A stretch of DNA of 10,105 bases from Sphingomonas sp. (GTDB taxonomy: Bacteria; Pseudomonadota; Alphaproteobacteria; Sphingomonadales; Sphingomonadaceae), in the NCBI GenBank assembly GCA_030146605.1, contig JASLBO010000340.1:1-10105 (forward strand). Direction: 5' to 3'. The translations under genes and the position numbers were made by a program. This document shows, one piece after another, positions 6,585-10,105 of this stretch. How positions within the stretch are numbered: position 1 is the stretch's first letter; each line of letters starts with the position of its first letter. A model generated the notes under the pieces. That model had not been told where the DNA came from. It searched no databases and worked only from the letters and a program-made list of their open reading frames with translations.

Positions 6585-6633
6585 CTGCACATGGGGTGTG
6601 CGTCAGCGATCGGCCAACAGTGAGAACAGAAGC

Positions 6634-7029
6634 ATGGCTCTTTACGAGCACGTGTTCCTTGCGCGCCAGGATCTGGCACAGGCGCAAGTGGACGCACTGG
6701 CGGAAGCCGCCACCAAGATCGTCGAAGACAATAAGGGCAAGGTCCTCAAGACCGAGACCTGGGGCCTTCGTTCGCTCGCCTATCGCATCGCCAAGAACCG
6801 CAAGGCGCATTACGTGATGATCGAGATCGACGCCCCCGCGGGTGTCGTCGCCGAGCTCGAGCGCCAGACGCAGATCAACGAAGACGTGATCCGCTACATG
6901 ACCGTCAAGGTCGACGAGCTGGAGCAGGGTCCCACCGTGATGATGCGCAAGGGTCAGGACCGCGAGCGCGGCCGTGGTCGTCGTGATCGCGACGATGCCG
7001 GCGGCAACACCGGTTTCGGCGGCGAATAA
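6634..7029 (+). CDS. rpsF: Small-subunit ribosomal protein bS6
   Basis: bS6 binds 16S rRNA on the 30S platform together with S18. The 131-residue protein shows the family start [20 protein letters not shown], the central [20 protein letters not shown] and the [19 protein letters not shown] strand region. An Arg/Gly-rich tail of about 25 residues ([15 protein letters not shown]) replaces the acidic tail of E. coli S6; such tails are common in alphaproteobacteria. The frame is open 48 codons upstream, but homology begins at the ATG at 6634. The ribosome binding site is weak (gagaacagaag), which suits a leader-controlled gene. It is the first gene of the rpsF-rpsR-rplI operon. Confidence 0.97.
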   Translation: MALYEHVFLARQDLAQAQVDALAEAATKIVEDNKGKVLKTETWGLRSLAYRIAKNRKAHYVMIEIDAPAGVVAELERQTQINEDVIRYMTVKVDELEQGPTVMMRKGQDRERGRGRRDRDDAGGNTGFGGE

Positions 7030-7043
7030 GGAGTTATTGAACC

Positions 7044-7268
7044 ATGGCACGCCCATTTTTCCGCCGTCGCAAAAGCTGCCCCTTCTCCGCGAAGGACGCG
7101 CCCCGGATCGACTATAAGGATGTCCGTCTGCTCCAGGGCTTCGTGTCCGAGCGCGGCAAGATCGTCCCCTCGCGCATTACTTCGGTGAGCGCGAAGAAGC
7201 AGCGCGAGCTGGCCCAGGCCATCAAGCGCGCCCGTCACCTGGGCCTGCTGCCCTACATCGTCAAGTAA
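7044..7268 (+). CDS. rpsR: Small-subunit ribosomal protein bS18
   Basis: bS18 pairs with S6 on the 30S platform. The 74-residue length is normal. The signature is clear: [58 protein letters not shown], and [10 protein letters not shown] at the end. It starts 14 bases after rpsF stops; AAGGAG lies about ten bases before the ATG. The rpsF-rpsR pairing matches the S6:S18 heterodimer and the candidate leader site upstream. Confidence 0.98.
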   Translation: MARPFFRRRKSCPFSAKDAPRIDYKDVRLLQGFVSERGKIVPSRITSVSAKKQRELAQAIKRARHLGLLPYIVK

Positions 7269-7280
7269 GGAGCAGATAGC

Positions 7281-7880
7281 ATGGAAGTCATCCTGCTCGA
7301 GCGCGTCGAAAAGCTCGGCGCCATCGGCGATGTAGTGAAGGTCAAGGACGGGTTCGCCCGCAATTTCCTTCTGCCCAACAAGAAGGCGCTTCGTTCGAAC
7401 GCCGCCAACCGCAAGGTCTTCGAGGCCAATCGCGCGCGGATCGAAGCCGACAACGCTTCGCGCCGTGGCGATGCCGAGAAGGAAGCCGCCAACTTCAACG
7501 ACGTTTCGGTCACGCTGATCCGTCAGGCTTCGAACACCGGCCAGCTCTACGGTTCGGTCGCCGCGCGCGACCTGGTCGAGGCGATCACTGCCGATGGCCA
7601 CAAGGTCAACAAGGCGCAGATCGTGCTCGACCGTCCGATCAAGGCGATCGGCGTGTACGACATCAAGGTTGCGCTACACCCTGAGGTGTCGGTGATCGTC
7701 AAGGTCAACGTCGCGCGCTCGCCGGAAGAGGCCGAGATGCAGTCGCAGGGCGTCGACGTGATGACGGCGATGTTCGAGAAGGACGAAGCCGGCTTCACCG
7801 AGGATTACGATCCCAACGCCGAGCCGGGCGCGACCGCCGAAGTGCAGTCGGCACCCGAGGGCGAGAACGCCGAGGGCTGA
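7281..7880 (+). CDS. rplI: Large-subunit ribosomal protein bL9
   Basis: bL9 is an elongated 50S protein at the base of the L1 stalk that helps keep the reading frame. The N-terminal rRNA-binding domain is clear (MEVILLERVEKLGAIGDVVK, KDGFARNFLLPNKKA). A connecting charged helix (RARIEADNASRRGDAEKEAA) and the C-terminal domain (GQLYGSVAARDLVEAI, HPEVSVIVKVNV) follow. At 199 residues it is about 50 longer than E. coli L9. The extra part is an acidic, Ala/Glu-rich tail (DEAGFTEDYDPNAEPGATAE) as seen in related alphaproteobacteria. AAGGAG lies eight bases before the ATG. It is the last gene of the operon, followed by a strong terminator. Confidence 0.98.
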   Translation: MEVILLERVEKLGAIGDVVKVKDGFARNFLLPNKKALRSNAANRKVFEANRARIEADNASRRGDAEKEAANFNDVSVTLIRQASNTGQLYGSVAARDLVEAITADGHKVNKAQIVLDRPIKAIGVYDIKVALHPEVSVIVKVNVARSPEEAEMQSQGVDVMTAMFEKDEAGFTEDYDPNAEPGATAEVQSAPEGENAEG

Positions 7881-7899
7881 GGCTTTCGACGGACGAAGA

Positions 7900-7938
7900 A
7901 AGAAGGGCCGCTCCGGACTATCCGGGGCGGCCTTTTTC
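7900..7938 (+). terminator. Intrinsic terminator of the rpsF-rpsR-rplI operon
   Basis: ggccgctccgga (7906-7917) pairs with tccggggcggcc (7921-7932), with one position that is G·U on the plus strand but C·A on the minus strand. ttttt follows. The strand-specific wobble and the T run show that it works for plus-strand transcripts. Confidence 0.92.
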
Positions 7939-7960
7939 TTTGCGTGCCCGGCTTGCTCCC

Positions 7961-7995
7961 AAGAAAAAGGCCCGCCGTACCAGGTACGACGGGCC
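7961..7995 (-). terminator. Intrinsic terminator ending the minus-strand mutL-side transcript
   Basis: ggcccgccgtac (7969-7980) pairs with gtacgacgggcc (7984-7995). The single imperfect position is G·U when read on the minus strand and C·A on the plus strand. On the minus strand the stem is followed by tttttctt. It faces the rplI terminator, so the two form a convergent pair. Confidence 0.85.
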
Positions 7996-8031
7996 GAAGT
8001 GGGGATCGGGGGGGCTTTTATCCGTACGCCC

Positions 8032-8109
8032 TCAGGGGCACGAAACACATGCGCCGATGACCGCCGCGAGCGGGACGAGGGCGAGGACTATCGGCATCAA
8101 CTTGGCCAT
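8032..8109 (-). CDS. Tiny lipoprotein-like reading frame (25 residues)
   Basis: A 25-codon frame that starts at ATG 8107-8109 and encodes MAKLMPIVLALVPLAAVIGA followed by CVSCP. The shape is a lysine, a hydrophobic core and IGA-C, which fits a lipoprotein signal with a lipobox, leaving a mature peptide of only five residues. It resembles the size class of entericidin-type peptides but is even shorter, and I cannot name a family. Its stop is 36 bases before the minus-strand terminator, which supports a real transcript. The same frame is open to an ATG at 8200-8202 (56 residues), but the hydrophobic start argues for the short form. A perfect inverted repeat ends four bases before this ATG. Confidence 0.38.
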   Translation of the reverse strand: MAKLMPIVLALVPLAAVIGACVSCP

Positions 8110-8113
8110 CGGA

Positions 8114-8170
8114 CTGCAACCTTGTTCGACTGTTCGGCTGTAGAACGAGCCTTGGCGAACAAGGTTGCAG
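8114..8170. repeat. Perfect 15-base inverted repeat with 27-base spacer
   Basis: ctgcaaccttgttcg (8114-8128) and cgaacaaggttgcag (8156-8170) are exact reverse complements. The spacer holds a further gttc/gaac pair. In a minus-strand transcript the hairpin would end four bases before the tiny lipoprotein-like ATG and would bury the AAGG that could serve as its ribosome binding site. Confidence 0.8.
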
Positions 8171-8222
8171 GCGGTTGAACGCGATATTCGGCTGAGGTTC
8201 ATCCCGCGGCGGTCGCCCGCGC

Positions 8223-8236
8223 CGGCTGCGCAGCCG
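8223..8236. repeat. 14-base palindrome cggctgcgcagccg
   Basis: A perfect palindrome seven bases downstream (minus strand) of the stop codon in the detached mutL end. It could be what remains of the native post-mutL hairpin; no T run follows it. Confidence 0.5.
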
Positions 8237-8242
8237 AAGCGC

Positions 8243-8296
8243 TCACTTCCGCCCGAACAATTTCTCGATGTCGCCGTGCGCCAGTTTCACCCAAGT
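8243..8296 (-). pseudogene. Detached second copy of the mutL 3' end
   Basis: Read on the minus strand this stretch encodes TWVKLAHGDIEKLFGRK and a TGA stop. It differs from the end of mutL (8636-8689) by one residue (Gly for Leu), and by about 13 of 54 bases by my count. Most changes are synonymous, which points to two separately evolved coding ends rather than a recent copy. Its codons are GC-ending (GTG, CTG, GCG, GAC, ATC, CGG) like the rest of the window. Homology stops abruptly upstream, so it is an untranslated fragment, most simply the original mutL end displaced by an insertion. Confidence 0.85.
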
Positions 8297-8317
8297 GCAA
8301 GCACGTTCGGCGGCTGC

Positions 8318-8629
8318 CTACGGCCGTTGAATGCCCGCGTTTTTAAGCCGGTTGAGGAATATCTCGACCCACTCGTTCTCGCCGTCGCCAAGCAAATCCC
8401 AAATCGGCCAATCTGGCGATGCCTCGACCGAGTGAAGAATGGTCCAGTTCAACCCACAGGCGTCATCTCCGTCTGACGGGAGAAGCGAGATCAGCGCAGA
8501 TATGTCGTCGGGCGCCAATGGATGAGACAGGGCGTCGAGCAGCGCAACCGCTTCGTCCATCCTTGGTCCCACGAGGTCGCTCGTTAGCTTTGGCGCAATA
8601 TTTAGAAGCGCCGATACGGGCTGCTGCAT
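8318..8629 (-). CDS. Small acidic orphan protein inserted after mutL
   Basis: A 103-residue acidic protein with no signal peptide or membrane segment, so probably cytoplasmic. I do not recognise a named family with certainty. Visible features are a helical N-terminal half (MDEAVALLDALSHPLAPDDI), then LLPSDGDDACGLNWTILHSV, SPDWPIWDLL and ENEWVEIFLNRLKNAG, a Trp- and acid-rich part. It starts six bases after the mutL stop; the GGGAGG at the end of mutL can act as its ribosome binding site, so it is likely translationally coupled. Its base composition is visibly richer in A/T than its neighbours. It is bracketed by two copies of the mutL 3' end, which marks it as acquired. Small size and acidity would fit an orphan immunity protein, but that is speculation. 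Confidence 0.78.
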   Translation of the reverse strand: MQQPVSALLNIAPKLTSDLVGPRMDEAVALLDALSHPLAPDDISALISLLPSDGDDACGLNWTILHSVEASPDWPIWDLLGDGENEWVEIFLNRLKNAGIQRP

Positions 8630-8635
8630 TCGCTC

Positions 8636-8689
8636 TCACTTCCTCCCGAAAAGCTTCTCAATATCCAAGTGAGCCAATTTTACCCAGGT
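8636..8689 (-). repeat. mutL 3' end, direct-repeat partner of 8243-8296
   Basis: The last codons of the functional mutL, repeated in the same orientation 393 bases downstream. Base composition changes from A/T-rich to GC-rich at the end of the repeated part, near 8690, as expected at a recombination joint. Confidence 0.8.
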
Positions 8690-10105
8690 GGGGCGACCGT
8701 GGTTGCACTGGCCCGAATGCGGGGTGACTTCCATCTCGCGGAGCAGCGCGTTCATCTCGGCGACCGAGAGGATGCGGCCGGCGCGGACCGAGCCGTGGCA
8801 GGCCATGGTCGAGGCGACGTGATCGAGGCGCTCCCTGAGCGACAGCGCCTCGTCGAAGCTGGCGAGTTCGTCCGCCAGATCGGTGACGAGGCCGTGGACG
8901 TCGCCCTGCCCCAGCGCCGCGGGCGTCGCGCGGACGAGTATCGCGCGCGGGCCGAAGCGCTCGAGCTCGAGGCCGAACTGGCCGAGTTCGGCGATCCGCG
9001 CCTCGAGCCGGTCGCAGCCGGGCTCGTCGAGCTCGACGACCTCGGGCAGGAGCAGCGCCTGGCTGGGCACGCCGCCGCCCTGCATCGCCCGGCGCATCCG
9101 TTCGAGCACGAGGCGCTCGTGCGCGGCATGCTGGTCGACGAGGACGAGACCGTCCTCGGCTTCGGCGACGATATAGGTCTTGGCGACTTGCCCGCGCGCG
9201 ACGCCGAGCGGGAAGTCGATCGTCCGGGGGACGGGCTGATAGGCGGGCTCGGCGCGAGCCTGCGGCGGCGGCGTGAAGAAGGTCGGGCGCTCGCGCACTC
9301 CGCTCATCCCGGCGAATGCGGGGATCTCGGGCGATCCGCGATACGGCTCGAGATCCCGGCCTTCGCCGGGATGACGATCTGGCTCGGAAGTCCACATCCC
9401 CAACGCCGCCTCGCTCGGGCGCTGGGCGCTGCGGTGGCCGGCCTCGTCCAGCGCGCGGCGCAGGCCGCTGACGATCATGCCGCGGACCAGGGCGGGGTCG
9501 CGGAAGCGGACTTCGGTTTTGGCAGGGTGGACGTTGACGTCTACCTGATCGGGCGGGATCTCGAGGAACAGCGCGACCACCGGGTGCCGGTCGCGCGCGA
9601 GCATCTCGGCATAGGCGCCGCGCACCGCGCCGACGAGCAAGCGGTCCTTCACCGGGCGGCCGTTGACGAACAGATATTGATGATCGGCGACGCCGCGGTT
9701 GAAGGTCGGCAGCCCGGCGACGCCGCCGAGCAACAGGCTCTCGCGCGCGAAGTCGATCGCGACGCTGTTCTCCGCAAGGTCGCGATCGGTGAGCCCGGCG
9801 ACGCGTTCGGGACGACTCTCGCCGCCCTGCACCGAGAGCACCCGGCGCCCGTCATGCTCGACCGAGAAGGCGATGTCGGGCCGCGCCATGGCGAGGCGCT
9901 TCACGACATCGAGGCTCGCGCCATATTCGGCACGCGCCGAGCGCAGGAACTTGCGCCGCGCCGGCACCCGCGCGAACAATTGCTCGACGCGGACGCGCGT
10001 GCCCGGCGGCAGTGCGGCAGGGCCCTCCGCCACGACTTCGCCATTGTCGACGGTGCGCGACCAGCCATCGGCACCGCGCAGCCGGCTCTCGATCGTCAGC
10101 CGGGC
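8636..10105 (-). CDS. mutL: DNA mismatch repair protein MutL (5' end outside window)
   Basis: MutL couples MutS mismatch recognition to strand incision. 489 residues are visible; the first part of the GHKL ATPase domain lies past base 10105. The visible part opens inside that domain (GTRVRVEQLFARVPARRKFL; later QYLFVNGRPVKDRLL and DVNVHPAKTEVRF). A Pro-rich linker follows, then the C-terminal dimerisation domain with the endonuclease motif DQHAAHERLVLE (the DQHA-x2-E-x4-E form), ACHGSVRAG and CNHGRPTW. The protein is therefore the nicking type of MutL, as expected where no MutH exists. Two oddities: a palindromic repeat is translated in the linker, and the last 17 codons are A/T-rich (GTA, TTG, GCT, GAT, ATT, CTT, AGG), unlike the rest of the gene. 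The GTG at 10033 is not the true start. Confidence 0.97.
   Translation of the reverse strand, partial: ARLTIESRLRGADGWSRTVDNGEVVAEGPAALPPGTRVRVEQLFARVPARRKFLRSARAEYGASLDVVKRLAMARPDIAFSVEHDGRRVLSVQGGESRPERVAGLTDRDLAENSVAIDFARESLLLGGVAGLPTFNRGVADHQYLFVNGRPVKDRLLVGAVRGAYAEMLARDRHPVVALFLEIPPDQVDVNVHPAKTEVRFRDPALVRGMIVSGLRRALDEAGHRSAQRPSEAALGMWTSEPDRHPGEGRDLEPYRGSPEIPAFAGMSGVRERPTFFTPPPQARAEPAYQPVPRTIDFPLGVARGQVAKTYIVAEAEDGLVLVDQHAAHERLVLERMRRAMQGGGVPSQALLLPEVVELDEPGCDRLEARIAELGQFGLELERFGPRAILVRATPAALGQGDVHGLVTDLADELASFDEALSLRERLDHVASTMACHGSVRAGRILSVAEMNALLREMEVTPHSGQCNHGRPTWVKLAHLDIEKLFGRK
9305..9373. repeat. REP-like palindromic element inside the mutL linker
   Basis: Two 23-base arms (9305-9327, starting catcccggcgaa, and 9351-9373, ending ttcgccgggatg) are reverse complements with two mismatches, separated by 23 bases. 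The total of 69 bases is exactly 23 codons, translated on the minus strand as HPGEGRDLEP ... EIPAFAGM. This is a common dispersed repeat type of sphingomonads, normally intergenic. Confidence 0.85.

Noticed and set aside
6427..6633. A possible tRNA or small gene between the SPOR gene and rpsF
   Set aside because: No cloverleaf or convincing frame is visible; the region is explained as promoter and leader of rpsF.
8032..8202. Longer 56-residue version of the tiny lipoprotein-like frame
   Set aside because: It has no ribosome binding site, and its extra residues are the translation of the inverted repeat; the hydrophobic signal begins at the internal ATG.

Overview
The window is high-GC chromosomal DNA from an alphaproteobacterium, most likely a member of the Sphingomonadaceae. 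This rests on the fab cluster ending in mltG, the neighbouring divergent rpsF-rpsR-rplI operon, a long acidic tail on L9, a small RcnB-like protein, an endonuclease-type mutL and a palindromic repeat whose translation (HPGEGRDLEP...IPAFAGMS) is familiar from sphingomonad proteins. No database search was possible, so the family assignment is inference.

Left half (1-5001, all on the minus strand, read right to left): fabD, a small GxxExxY-family gene, fabG, an unrecognised exported protein, acpP, fabF and the start of mltG. FabD loads malonyl groups onto the AcpP carrier, FabF condenses, and FabG reduces the 3-ketoacyl product. MltG is a membrane peptidoglycan-cleaving enzyme. The GxxExxY gene is a passenger: it sits between two imperfect 40-base inverted repeats that supply both its first and its last codons. 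The same repeat pair occurs again without a gene at 5087-5262, in the region between the two divergent gene sets.

Middle (5002-7940, plus strand): a gene-poor divergent region, a secreted RcnB-like protein with a good intrinsic terminator, a membrane-anchored SPOR-domain protein, then rpsF-rpsR-rplI. A hairpin with a CCG bulge in the rpsF leader is a candidate S6:S18 autoregulatory site. The operon ends in a strong intrinsic terminator.

Right end (7961-10105, minus strand): mutL (its 5' end lies outside the window), a small acidic orphan gene starting 6 bases after the mutL stop, a degenerate second copy of the last mutL codons, a perfect 15-base inverted repeat, a tiny lipoprotein-like reading frame and a minus-strand terminator. 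The mutL end attached to the gene is A/T-rich like the orphan gene, while the detached copy has the GC-rich codons of the host. This suggests that a short foreign piece carrying its own mutL 3' end plus one gene entered here and pushed the native mutL end downstream. mutL also carries a 69-base palindromic repeat in frame in its inter-domain linker. The most unusual content of the window is therefore two small-gene insertions, each bounded by repeats, inside otherwise ordinary housekeeping operons.
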